Assembly (NCBI RefSeq): GCF_901709675.1
Contig: NC_051098.1
Location: forward strand, 3,918,000-3,981,999
Length of the DNA: 64,000 bases
Direction of reading: 5' to 3'
Origin: Syngnathus acus
Taxonomy: Eukaryota > Chordata > Actinopteri > Syngnathiformes > Syngnathidae
Shown here: positions 24,805-37,900 of the stretch, piece by piece
How the letters are laid out: every line of letters begins with the position of its first letter
Numbering within the stretch: the first letter of the stretch is position 1
Notes under the pieces: model-generated
Database searches by the model: none
What the model was told of the DNA's origin: nothing
Seen by the model: the letters and a program-made list of their open reading frames with translations, nothing else
Made by a program: the position numbers and the translations under genes

Positions 24805-25648
24805 TCCATTCATCATCCTGACAATTTGTCATTTTATACGGAATTATGTGAACTTTTAGGTGTGACAATAACTCTTAGTCAGGACGTGAACTTGTGATCA
24901 TGCTGCAATTAGCAATTTCATTAATTTTTGCCTATTTTCTGTGCCAAGCATTTACGAGAGAGAGAGATACTTTATTATTATGCATTTGTTTATTCTTTTC
25001 AAATTCCATTCACTCTTTAGCACTGCCCTAGTGTTTTTTTTTTAAATGTATAAAAATGGAAAAAGATGAGGGAAAATACATTTTCTATTTTAGGGTGTAT
25101 TCAGACCAGAAAAGTGCTTTAGTTAGTTATAATCTAACCCTGGTATGTTTGAAGAGGACCAAACAAAGTGAAAATGACATGAAAAACTAATTGGTTAGAA
25201 TCTAACCATATCTTTTCATTGTCAGGCAAAACATTTCCCTCTGTCCAGAACATTCACCAATGATCCAAGGCTGGCATCTAGCGTAAGGCACATATGGCGT
25301 CACAGCAAACCTAGACAAAACATAAGATATAATCAAGCATTCAGCATTCTTAGACGCCCTTGGCAGTGTCCGTAATCTAGAAAAACATCAGGCATGCATT
25401 GAACAGTTCATTAAGGGTCATTCAGGAAATATACCAAAACATATTTGTTATTTCAAAGTGCACAAAAAATACATATCAGATCATGAAGTTATTATAAAAA
25501 CATTTCTCATTACCACTTAGTCCATCACATATAAAAAAATGTCTAGTTATGTCTTCTTTATTGATTTAGTGTGCAGGTGTAATTATATGCTTAAAATGTT
25601 TCTTTTATTGATTTAATGTGTGAATGTAGTAATTGTATGCTCATGTAC

Positions 25649-25654
25649 TTTATT
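25649..25654 (-). terminator. Candidate NLR poly(A) signal
   Basis: AATAAA on the minus strand about 123 nt past the TAG at 25777. It supports the LRR exon at 25954 being terminal rather than splicing onward. Confidence 0.35.
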
Positions 25655-25776
25655 CAGTGAGGTGTGAGCATATCTGTTTTTGTAGCTAGACGGGACGTTT
25701 TGGAACACATTTTCTTCAACGTACAAGTGTCGCTGGTCGTTTCCGACGAGCGAGCGCCCTGGAAGATGTTTGGAAC

Positions 25777-28700
25777 CTACCTGACTGTCTTCAGACTGCA
25801 GCAAGGATCCATTTGGACCTCCACCAAGGCCTGCTTTCCTTTCTTTCCGTAATTATTGTTGTTCAGGTCTAGCTCTTGGAGGTGGAAGGGGTTGGACCGG
25901 AGAGCCTTGGCCAGTGAGACGCATCCTGGTGTGGTGATCATGCAGGACTTGAGCCTGCCGCAAAGGGAAACGCGGGTGGGCGAAGCCCAAGGTTCTTGGG
26001 TCGGCTGGCCTTCTGGCGCTTGACGGGATGGAGGAGAGACTTACCCGAGGACTTGCAAGGTACACTGCGGTTTTGCTAGTCCGCCGGCGAGGGCCTCCAG
26101 CCCGTCGTTGTACAAGAGGTTATAGCTGAGATCCAGATCCCTAAGGTTGCAGGGCGATCTTAGAACGGAGGCCAGCACCTCGCAGCTTTTCTTGCTCAGG
26201 TTGCAGCGCGAGAGCCTGAGAAGACAAGAGGACGGCTGACACGGGCGGGCCAAGCCCAAGGTTCTTCAGCCAGCTGGTCGGCTGGCCTTCTGGCGCTTGA
26301 CGGGATGGAGGAGAGACTTACCCGAGGACTTGCAAGGTACACTGCGGCTTTGCCAGTCCGGCAGCGAGTGCCTTCAGCCCATCGTCGTATAAGTCGTTGT
26401 AGCTGAGATCCAGATGCCTCAGGTTGCGAGGCAAGCCTAGAACGGAGGCCAGCATCTCGCAGCTTTTCTTGCTCAGTTTGCAGCCGTCGAGCCTGAGTAG
26501 ACAAGAGGGCGGCTGACACAGGCAGGCCAACCCCAAGGTTCTTGGGCCGGCTGGCCTTCTGGTGCTCCACAGGGGTGGAGGAGAGCCTTACCTGAGGACT
26601 TGCAAGGTACACTGCGGCTTTCCCAGTCCAACGGCGAGCGTCTCCACCCCTTCGTTGTACAAGTCGTTGTCGCTGAGATGCAGTTCCCTCAGGTTGCAGA
26701 GTGAGCCTAGAACATAGGCCAGCCCCTGGCAGCCTTTCTTGCTCAGGTTGCAGTGCGAAAGCCTGAGAAGACAAGAAGGCGGCTGACACGGGCTGGCAAA
26801 GCCCAAGGTTCTTGGGCCGGCTAGCCGCCTGGCCTTCTGGCACTCGACGGGGGTGGAGGAGACCCTTACCTGAGGACTTGCAAGGTACACTGCGGCTTTG
26901 CCAGTCCGTAAGTAAGCTCATAGAGCCCGTTGTCATACAATTTGTTGTCGCCAAGATCCAGATCCCTCAGGCTGCAGGACGAGCTTAGAATGGAGGCCAG
27001 CACTTCACAGCTTTTCTTGCTCAGGTTGCAGTTGTTGAGCCTGAGAAGACAAGAGGGCGGCTGATGCGGGCGGGCCACGCCCAAGTTTCTTGGGCTTTCT
27101 GGCGCTCGACGGGGTTGGAGAGCCTTACCCGAGGACTTGCAGGGTACACTGCGGTTTTGCCAGTCCAGTGGCGAGCGCCTCCAGCTTGTCGTCACACAAG
27201 TCGTTGTTGCTGAGATCCAGATGCCTCAGGTTGCAGGGCGAGCTTAGAACGGAGGCCAGCATCAAACAGCTTTTCCTGCTCAGTTTGTAGCCCGAGACCC
27301 TGAGAAGATAGATAGATAGATAGACGGACGGACGGACGGACGGACGGACGGACGGACGGACGGACGGACGGACGGACGGACGGACAGACAGACAGACAGA
27401 CAATATAGCTTAATATTAATAAAATAACAAATAGATCAAATGATAAATAACAAATACATCAAATAAATAAATCGATCAAATAAATAAATAAGTAGAGGGC
27501 GGCTGACATGGGCGCAGACAGTTCAACGTGCTGGCTCGAGGGCACCTACACTGATTTTTGAGAAGCCTTGACCACCGGCAGCAGCATCAGGAGCCCCCTC
27601 TCGGATGCACAGTAATGCTTCAGGTCAAAGCAGCTCATGGCTTCGTTGGAAGCCCGTAAGACGAAGACCAGGGCCGACCACATGGCCGGAGATAGGTCCT
27701 CCGTGGACAAGTACCCCGAGCTTAGGTATTGTTGGATCTCCTCAAGCAGGGACTCGTCCTTCAGCTCGCTCAGGCAGTAGAACAAATTGATGTTCTCCTC
27801 GGGAGAGTTCTGCTCTATCTGTTGCTTGATCAAGCGGACCGTTCCTGCGCTGCTGTGTCTGGAGTTCTTTGGCGCCTTCAGCAGCTCACCCAGAAGGTCC
27901 TGGTTGCACTGCAAGGAGAGGCCCAACAGGAAGCGGAGGAACATGTCCAGGTTTCCGTCACTCTCTGAGGCTTTGTGGATGGCCGCCTCATGGACCCGAG
28001 TGAGCGGCGTCTTTCTAAAATGCATCCAGTGGTTTCCCAGCACGTTCTTGTTGTCCTGGAACAGGCTCATCATCACATACAGAGCGGCCAGATATTCCTG
28101 GATGGTCAGGTGGATGAACTGAAACATCGTGCGGCCTTGGTATTTCTTGAGCGGGGGTACCTCCTTGAAGACCTTGGTGAAGACTCCCGAGTATTTTGCG
28201 GCCGGCAGGTAATCCAAGCCGCTTTCCTGCAACTCTCTCTCGGTGAAGATCTGTTGATTTTTAATCAGGTGCTGAAAAGCAAGCTTTGCCATCGCTTTGA
28301 CGTACTCGATGTGCTTCTGGCTCTCTCGCTCCTTGGACTTGTCCAGGTGATAGAGCAGGAACTCTGTGTACATCTCGGTCAGGGTTTTGGGTAGCCCCCC
28401 CCCCTTTCCGGTGTCCCGATAATCTTGGAGAACAGTGGCGGTGAGCCAGCAGAAGATGGGCATGTGGCACATGATGAAAATGGTGCGGGATTTCTGGATG
28501 TGCTTGATGATGTATTGCTCGTCAGGGAACCTCTTCCTGAAGTAGTCCACCCTCTGGGAGTCACTGAAGCCCTTCACCTCGGTTCTGCTGTCCACCAGGT
28601 GCGGTGGGATGTTGCTGGCCGCCTGGGGCCGCGTGGTGATCCAAACCCGTGCGCCGGGAAGCAGGTTACGCTTGATGAGATGCGCCAGGAGCACCTCCAC

Positions 28701-29832
28701 GGGGTAGGCTTGGGTCACGTCCACGGCCACCTTGCGCCTGTCGCTCAGGTCCAGGTTGAGGCGGCACTCGTCCAGGCCGTCCAGCACAAACAAAATCTTG
28801 ATGTCGCTGCATTGGTAGTGGCACTTTCCCGAGTTCTGCAGCCTGGCAAAGATGTAGTCCAGCATCTTGTTGTCCTTGCTCTCCCAGATGGAGTGGTGGA
28901 TGAGCTCTGCCAGCGAAAAGCTTTTCTCCTTCTCCAAGTTCAACTTGCGGAAGGTGAAAGGAAAGATGAAGTGCACGTCTCTGTTGGTTCTCCCGCTGGC
29001 CCAGTCCAGGACAAACTTGCGCACCAGGAAGCTTTTCCCGATGCCCGCGAAGCCCACGGTGACCATAGTGCGGATGGGCCTCTCGCTTCCGAAGATGTCG
29101 CACTCTTCAATGGACTCCTTGTCCTTATCGCACATTTCCATCTGAAGGACCTCATGCTGCTTGTTGGGAAGACCGTCGACGCCGCGGGTAATGTAGAGCT
29201 CGGTGTAGACGTCCTCCAGAAGCTTCTGCTGGCTGAGCTCCGTGTTGCTCTCAGGAGCGTTGAAGTAGCCCACCCGCAGGTTGTCTTGCAGCTCCATCTT
29301 GAATTCGCTGACCAGGTCGTCCACTGAGAAGACATGTGAGGGAGTAGAAGGAGATCCAGTGTCATAAATGTGTCTTTAGGCCTGGCCGCAAGCGTGCCGC
29401 ACCAATGCTGCCGCTTCCACTCAAGGAGGCAAGTGAAGGAAGCAAGAGCTGTTGAGTGGCTCCGAGTTTCTTTCAGCCCTCCTCCTATTCGTTTGCATCA
29501 TCTCAGAGTTATCAGGTAAGCTGCTTTCTGTAAGGCCCCCACCAGAAGCCAACATTGGCGTGCGGCGGCTTCACCTTACCTTTGATTTGCGCCACGTCGC
29601 TGCGCAGCTTCTGGGCCAGATTGTAGTTGTTGATCGTTTTCAGAATCTTGATGGTCTCCTCCACAGCGTTTTTGCCGTGCTTCTTCTCCAGCTGTTCGGC
29701 GATGTCCACGTGGTTTGCGTTGCGGTCGACGTCACCGGGGTGCATATGGAACTGGAAGTTTGTGAAGTCGTCCTGCTCCAGCTGCCTCAGCGTTCTCCAC
29801 AGCAGCTCCTTGCTCTTGGTATCCAGAGCCAT
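25777..29832 (-). CDS. PYD-NACHT-LRR protein (NLRP-like inflammasome sensor)
   Basis: Cytosolic innate-immunity receptor of the fish NLR class. Exons (minus strand): 29832-29580 (PYD), 29323-27550 (FISNA/NACHT/winged-helix region), then LRR exons 27299-27129, 27040-26870, 26762-26592, 26492-26322, 26215-26045 and a last exon from 25954. Reading to TAG at 25777 gives 3060 nt, 1019 aa, all in phase. The first ~85 residues form a six-helix pyrin domain ([20 protein letters not shown]). The large exon has a FISNA-like stretch ([15 protein letters not shown]), Walker A GFAGIGKS (about residues 175-182 of the whole protein) and Walker [11 protein letters not shown] (about 262-271). The five LRR exons are each 171 bp, phase 2 to phase 2. 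The last LRR exon could instead splice at 25781 (AG|gtaggt, also phase 2) into an exon I did not find. Closest family: NLRP1/3/12-like fish NLRs; no B30.2 domain was seen. PYD implies ASC-type signalling by family knowledge. Confidence 0.88.
27308..27404. repeat. (GATA)n/(GGAC)n microsatellite at an NLR splice acceptor
   Basis: Compound repeat of GATA, GGAC (about 15 units) and AGAC tetranucleotides. On the minus strand it lies in the intron a few bases upstream of the acceptor of the first LRR exon (27299). Confidence 0.9.
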
Positions 29833-31629
29833 CTTTCTCGCATGGAGGATCCGTTCACTCCTCCGTCTGTAAGCAGGTGTCTGGCCGTGCGTGCGTCGCT
29901 GTCTTCCGACTTCTTATATGCCCGTACTGCAACTCAGGCTCGTAAAGTCATTTGGCTGGCGTGACGCAGATTTAGTAGGAAGCATCACCGCGTGGGCGGG
30001 CTCCGTGTTCTCACCTTCTCAACGGGGTGTTCTCGTCTTTGTGTCCACTTTTGATCAAGAGTAAACCTGAAAGCAAAGGGATAATCTTGATTTTCTCGCA
30101 CAACAGATGGCGTGACAGCCACAATAGCATTCCACACCCAAACCAGAGAAGGTCGCTCGATTTCCGATAAGATACCAACGGAGGCCAAAGTCTGCTCTTT
30201 TTACGACTCCTTCCTGGTCCTCAAGGCTGCTTGACAATGACTTGAATGACAATGAATAACCGGCAAGCGGACCGAGTGAACCGTGTGACCAATCGCCAAA
30301 CAAGCTGAAAAGTCGTTTAGACTAACCGAACGACTCGCTCGCTCGATAACTAACTGACTGACCATCCGGCTCACTAATGTGACAACCAGTCCTTTTTAAC
30401 AGCAACGCTATGCGTCTATGCGTGCGCGTGTCAAACAAAAGAAAGAAATCGCACATCCAGTTCACAATTGCCTTCGCGTCGTCTCGTCTCACCGTGTGAG
30501 CGAGCGCCTTCCGAACATAGTCGGTCGGGGCAAAGTCCTCGTCGCCGTGGCAACCAGAGGTCAGATCGACGCCCTGTCTGTACAAGCCCACCCAATTCAT
30601 AGATAGACAGACAGATACTTTATGGATCCCCAGAGAAAATTCACTTGCCAGCGGTATAAATTAAATACATCAGATAATATAAACATCGGACACAGTAAGA
30701 TACAGTAATCCCTCATTTATCGCGGATAATTGGTTCCAAGACCACCCGCGATATGTGAAAATCCACGAAGTAGTGTCACCCTTTTTTTAACATACATACA
30801 TTGTTTGTGCATCAATAAGTGTATATTAAATCATATAAGTGCATATGTTATCATTATAACATTAGATAATAGTTTCAAACATGTAAATACTATATTAATA
30901 CGTAGTATAAATGACATACACAAAATAATGTATAAGTCGGAGCGTTGAGCCGAGAATACCACGCCCCCACCCCTCCTCCCGAGCGAGTCGAGCCGCAGCG
31001 CAGATGGTTTCGGATTGACAACCTTCCTCCCAAGATCACGTGGACATCGACAGGTAACTGAGGCGGCGACGTGACGTCACCGCGCTGTTTCAATGACCTT
31101 TTGGACACTGGGTGAAAAACTTGATATTGCTTTTGGTATGCGTTTTATCAATTGGAAAGAGTCTTTGCGGTGAAATCATCCTATGCCAGTTCGTTCACAA
31201 AGGAGTTCTTGAGTACTAATGTTTACTGTGAGTTTAGCTTTCTTTTACATCACAGCCACAGTAGTAGAACAGGTAGAACTGGTGAGACAAACGAAATTAT
31301 TTCGAGTGTACAATTCATTATGGATTTATTATGAACTCATTATGAAAACATACGAATCAAATACAAAAGTAAAACATACATACCACTTTGGCCTGCAAGT
31401 GAACAAACGGGGTACTTTACTTGAACTTCGTGGTAACTGAGTGGCATTAATGGGAAAAAGACAACAAACTGAAAACTCCGCCCTTTCCTTTCCGGGTGCA
31501 CTGCTTGGCGTCAGCGGAAGTAGTTGCAATGCACATTACAGCGTTGCAGCCAGACGCCAGTCAATACAGACGAACTGCAGTAGTGTAGCGATATATCCTG
31601 AGCATTATCTAGAAAACGGATCGGGCCCA
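29833..31629. other. NLR-gkup intergenic region
   Basis: Divergent promoters are expected here (NLR minus, gkup plus). A short run of GACA/GATA repeats lies at 30600. 30702-30790 resembles one end of a DNA transposon common in fish (CAGTAATCCCTC..TTATCGCGG), also seen inside 52428-52475. No gene was found in 29950-31600. Confidence 0.4.
29913..29919 (-). promoter_or_regulatory. Candidate TATA box of the NLR gene
   Basis: On the minus strand a CATATAAGAA motif lies about 80 nt upstream of the NLR start codon, which would place transcription start near 29885 and leave a short 5' UTR. Position is sensible; function is inferred. Confidence 0.4.
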
Positions 31630-34600
31630 ATGATTTGCATACTGCTGGTTGCCGGCCATGGCACACTTTTACAGACTGAAATAAAGGTAAGCGGGGTTTT
31701 CCATTGCAAAAGAATGAAGTTACGTGGGTAAAGTTCGCCGGGGTCAAAGTGGATGCAATACCTCGAGCTGCTTAAACTTTAACTTGAATCACGCGCGCAG
31801 GGATTTAATGGGTAACTCTTATTTAAAATCCTCACTATAATGTTTTATGCGAAATGTATATTTGCGAATGTAAAATGCTGTACCATAATGCACTTCGACT
31901 TAGTAATTGATTAATAATTAAAAATTGTATTGACACCAAACTACCGCAGTGATTTGGGCTGCCAGATATCGGGAAAATATGCGGTATGGTTGTTGGATGC
32001 AGCAATATCTATATTATTGTGATATTTATAATGTACCGCAAGTAAAGAAATAACGTTTTTTTATCTAATGAAAATAGTACATTTTAATGCGGCGAGTTCA
32101 TATATTCTCACCACATTAATGGTAATTACACCTGATAATCAACTATTGGATGGAGATGATTTAAGTTTGTTTGACAGACTGGTCAAATTATATAAAAGGA
32201 TACAATCCTACAAGAAACCTATTGGGTTATGGGTATTTATTGTGATATCGATATGTTCAATATATTGTGCAGCCCTACACCCTGAAAAATCCTGGGTTAA
32301 AACAACACAATTTCGGTTAAAAATTGGGCCAACACACTTGCACAAAACAACCCATTTTTGCACAATGCAATCCAACAAATTGACCCAACTTTCTGGGTCG
32401 GTATAACTTTCAACCCAGCAATTTTAGGTGTGTAGTAGAAGTCTGGACACGTTTGAAATTGTGCACTGCTGTTCTTGGTTACTTTTTCATCACATTACCT
32501 TACAATGGTTTCCACACCACACGTGCTAACCAGTGCGGCACGGTGGGGCATTGATTAGCACATCCACCTCACACTTAGGAGGGTGCGGGTTTGATTCCAC
32601 TTCTGGCACTCCCTGTGTGGAGCAGCGTGCTGGAGCCTATCCCTGCTGACTTCTGCAAAATGACACTTTTAGGCAAGTTTATGTCAGAAGTTGAGCCGCT
32701 ATTCTCAATCTCTGCTCTGAGCTTCTAGAGCAGGGGTCTCAAACTCCAGTCCTCGGGGGCCGCATTCCTACATGTTTTCCAAGTTTCCCTCGTTAAACAC
32801 ACCTGATTCAAATGATCAGTTCATCCTCACGCTCTGCAGGAGCCTGATAATTGAATCAGGTGTGTTTAACGAGGGAAACTTGGAAAACATGTAGGAATGC
32901 GGCCCCCGAGGACTGGAGTTTGAGACCCCTGTTGTAGAGTAAAGTTAATAGAATTAATTAATGAATTAATCCAATACCTAAGTTTTTACTTCCAGGTTTA
33001 TACCAGAAATTTCGATGTAGACTTTAGGATGTCATATTGACATTATTACTATAACAAGAGCTAATATTATTTATCTCTCCACGACAAGAATGATGATACT
33101 GGCTTGTACAGCCACCTAATTGGGGTGCCAAAGACCTTGCTTCCTGGCACTGGAGGAAGGAAGATTTTGGACTTTTGGTGGAAAACCGTCAACTTGTGAG
33201 TCTCAGTGACTTAAAAAGCTTTCACGTTGAGAGTTTTCTACATTGTCATTGTCATGTATACTTTACGTCACTTTGCTGATTATATGTCTGCTCTGTCTTC
33301 AGGCGTCAGTTATTCACAGAGGTGTATCTTGTCACTAATGCAGACAAGTGAGTTCTTTAAACCGACACAACAGAAAACCTAATTGATGATTCCCATTAAC
33401 GATGTTTGATGGTCTTCTCTGACCAGATATAAGCATTTTGAACGCTGGGCCACGGCCAATGACTTCCCCGTGGAAAACATAATAAACGATGGCAGCACCA
33501 CAGAGGAGGACAGTCTTGGTGCTGTGGCTGACCTGGAGCTGGCCATACGCTGTCGCAAGCTGCAAGATGACATCATTGTGGTAATATGTCAAAAATGAAA
33601 TACTGTACTGATCAGTAACATTTTAATTCCTGCTTTGTGTAAGCAGATAGCAGGCGACATGTTGTGTGCAGACCAGAACTTTGACATCACTCAAGTGATC
33701 CGTTTTTTCCGTTCAAAGGTGAGAATTATTTTGTGGTGTGGCAATGATGCTTTCAAGGAACTGTACTTACGTTGTGTGTTCTTTGAAGCCTGGAGAGCTG
33801 ATCATCTACTATGAGATGGAGGAAAGCGAGAAAAGCACCACCAGGGGTATTGTGGAAGTCTGTCCTGATTCCCATAGGTGACAAGAAATATTAGACTTTT
33901 TTTTTTGTTTTGTTTTTAGCTTATGAAAATCAAAATCTCGAATCAAGCCTGGGCTTTGAGTTAGGTTGTCTTTGAATGCAGGATAACTCGTTTCTGGGAG
34001 AAACCTCAAGAAGGGCTTACATCTTCTCGTCTGGCCAGTGTAGTGTTTTACTGCATCCAGAAAAAGTCTCTGCCATTCATGTCTGACTTCATAAGTCAGA
34101 GGAAAGCCACAGACAGGTCCTTTGGAAGCTTCTGGGTTTGTAAAGGAACATTTCAGAACAGCCAAAACTATTTTTATATTCCTGAGTACAGTGGAGCCTC
34201 CGAGGGCAAGCACCATACGTGTGGGAAAGACTTTCCCATAGGAAATATATAGTAATATTAAAAAAGGTCCAGGGGAAATGCATTGCCATCATGGAAAAAT
34301 GTAACTGCTTGTAATGTTAAGTAACTGTCATGCAAGTCTAAGAATCAATTAACAGCAACAAAACAAATACGATAAAATAAAACTACTTCCTGACATTCTT
34401 TAGGAAAGTGGATTATTATTCAAGTTAATCTCTGCATTGTAAATAAATTAAAAAAAAGTTGACACACCATTAGCTTTGAAGGATGAGGCTTTGACAGTTA
34501 TTACCTGCACCTGGTGGTGGGTGTCATCCTAAAAAAGACAAAATGACAAAGACTATGCAAAGGCATACTTAATCCTCTACATTATTGGTTTATTTGTTTC

Positions 34601-34870
34601 TTGATTTATTGAACATACAAACATTACGTTACATAAAATGTTGAAATTTATGGGAAAGAGGAAAAAGATCTATTATAGATCTAAGTTGTTTACATGTTCA
34701 AAGGGAGTGGTTGGAAGTACGTACAAAGAACTTATCTGGGCCGACCCCTAGTCTTATTTCTGTCACTTCCTAAGGCTGGAGCAGACTGAACAGAAACATA
34801 TTCCACATATTCCTATTTGCACAAGTATAAAAATTACTTATATCTATTACTTATATCTACACATATACGG

Positions 34871-34921
<51 letters not shown>

Positions 34922-37900
34922 TGTACATATATACGTGTGTGTGTGTATATATGTATAGTGTATGTATATATGTATAGTGTATGTATATATGTATAGTGTA
35001 TGTATATATGTATATGTATGTATATATATATATGTATATATATGTATATATATGTATATATATGTATATGTATATATATGTATATATATGTATATGTGTA
35101 TATATATGTATATGTAGTTTTTATAACTGATTTATATATTTTGTAATACAATATATTTAAACATCTTTTTGAACACATGAAGAGCTTGACATTATTTTTT
35201 TTATTTATCATCACAGTTTTCCCACAAGTTCACACCTTTAACAAAGACACATTTGTTTTACATTGGGTCTCACATTGAGTTTTTTTGAAATCACAAGTGC
35301 CCCTTAGCTTGAAGCAGTGACGTGGTTCCAAACAGCTTCTGAATATTGTGGCATAATAGATTGTTATAAGCTTTGTACATTATTTGTGCTGTTTTGGACT
35401 CGACTAGGTCATAGAAAGTATTATTATTATTCTGGATAGTTTGTCTTTTTAAGACATTATTAATATAGAATTTAATATTTTCCATTTTTCTCGTGTATTA
35501 CTCCTGTTCCAACAGAGCATGTTAATGGTTTCTCTTGCTGGTTCTTATGATTTTTAGTAACTTTTAGTAATCTTAAGTTTTTATATTTCTTATACTTTAA
35601 TTCAGTTTTCAGTTCTTAATTTCAGAAAGAGTTTATGTTTTTATATATATATATACATAAACTCTTTCTGAAATTAAGAACTGAAGAAACTGAATGATGC
35701 TTGAATTCCAAAGTGTGGAGGCTCCACTGTGCTGACGTAACTTTGTACCAAAGTTTCTCATGGTCGAATACGCTGTTGCTGATAAAACTGTTTTTTTTTC
35801 TCAGGAGAGAATGATCAACAATAATCTACTTGATGTGTTTGGAATGAAGCTTCCAATTGGTTTCCAGCTAATCGGACAAGTGGTATGTGCTTTTGTTTTG
35901 TACAGTATAATTTCACTCGTTCCTGTTGCGTCATCCATCCATCCATCCATCCATTTATTTTCTATACCGCCTGTCCCCATGGGGGTCACGGGCGTGGTGG
36001 AGCCTATCCCAGCAGTAGGATACTGCTGAATCGGTTGCCAGTCAATCGCAGGGCACACAGAGACGAACAACCATCACACTCACACCTAGGGGCAATTTGG
36101 AGTGCTCAATCGGCCTACCATGAATGTTTTTGGGATGTGGGAGGAAACCGGAGTGCCTGAAGAAAACCCCACGCGAGCACGGAGAGAACATGCAAACTCC
36201 ACACAGGGGGGGAATCGAGCCCGCACCCTCTTAACTGTGAGGCGGACGTGCTAACCAGCCGCCCCCTGTTGCGTCATGTATTGAGCAATTACGATGCCTC
36301 GCCTGTATGATTTGCAGTTGGGGATGCCCAAAAGCGTCTCAAATGATCGGCTTACCCTTTAAGAGGGTGCATTTTTTTCTTAACTGGTGGGTTTGTGAAT
36401 TCATGTAATACCCCCGTGGGAACAAAGCGCTACAGAAAATGGATGGATGGATGGATGGACGTCAAAGGATATGCTGTGCAACAATGTGCATGTACGAAAA
36501 CCCTGAAGGATTCTCACCCAAATCACCACATAGTATCGGATTAATTTGAATCATAATAATGTCGTAATCGTTCATCTGTGTTTGCATATCAATGAGGCGA
36601 CGCTTATGATGTTAAGTTGAACTGATGCTGATAATATTAGAAAATTGTCATATAGAACTAACATCTCCTTTTCATTTGCCCTTCCTTAATGACAATGTGT
36701 GTTACTTAACATCTCAGGGTCTGTTGGACTACACCAAGTGGCTCACTCGCTTCTCCACCAAGCAACAAAACAACTCTGCCAGACAAATTACGTGCCGGTC
36801 TTTTGCCAGGTTTGCATAGTAATAATAATGATAACAATAACTTAGATTTATGTTGATGTTTAATTGAAGTATAGTGTTTAGTTATTGTTTTAATCATTAT
36901 GTTTACCCCCATAAAGAACATGTGATTATTGCAATAAATTGACTGATAATGGCAGGGTTGGCTTAATGGGGAATCCATCAGACTGCTTTAATGGGAAAAC
37001 CATCGCGATGACTATCATGAACTTCTGGGCCGAGGTCACCCTAGTGAAAAGTCAAACATTGGTACAGCAGTACACACGCTTTGGTGCACCCCACATTATC
37101 ATAACTACCACCAACAAGAACTAAGTTCCTTTGATCTTACAGGTTCTCGTTCCTCATCCTCTCAACGACCCCACAGAGTTTGGAAGCTTACAAGATTTGT
37201 TCAGTATCAGTAGAAAAGAAGGGTTTGTCTGATCCAATAACAGATTACCTTTGATACGCAACAATATTTTTCAATTTCTCCTGTCATATGTGTTGTATGG
37301 TTCATCCACTGCAGGTATTTTGGAGGCCTCCGATTGTTGCAAGCGACATGTAAGAAATTCTACCAGTTCTGTTGCAAACAAGGGTGAGATTTGGTGGATG
37401 CGCTTTGATTGAATACATCCTTGAAAGAAAGAATACTGTACTAGTCATTTTATCTTTAAAAATGTCATCATTCGCCAATCAATTTAGTAAGACAGCTCTT
37501 CTTAACGGTAACATATTCAAGAGGTTTGCGTACGCTTGAGTCTCTTGAGTGCCTGCCCAGTGGGCAGTGCCCACATAACAAGTGTAAAATTATCCACACT
37601 ACCCTAAATATTTTGGGGGTTACCTATCGCCAGAAACATGTCTGAGCAAGTTTGGAATTTAAACTTTCACAGCAGGGTTTATTTCCATAATGCTTCTTAT
37701 TTCAGTCTTCACCTAGCAACATGCCAAATCCAAAAGGCAAGCAGAATAGCTTAGATAGTAGTGTTATCAGTGTTGGCGCTTAATTTCATAATTACATAAC
37801 TAAGGTTATTACTAATGGAATTTCTCCTTGGGTAAAGTGAAATTATGCATACTTCATTGCACCTGCAGACATATTTAGAAAACCCGTTTAGTAATTGACA

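Noticed and set aside
28425-29327. Long plus-strand ORF of 300 codons over the NLR NACHT exon
   Set aside because: It is the antisense shadow of the GC-rich NACHT exon; no domain is recognisable in it, while the minus strand has Walker A and B.
30322-30600. 92-codon minus-strand ORF between the NLR and gkup
   Set aside because: No recognisable domain, no splice partners in phase, and composition like its surroundings.
34834-35214. 126-codon Tyr/Ile/Thr-rich ORF
   Set aside because: Translation of a TA/TG microsatellite in a gkup intron.
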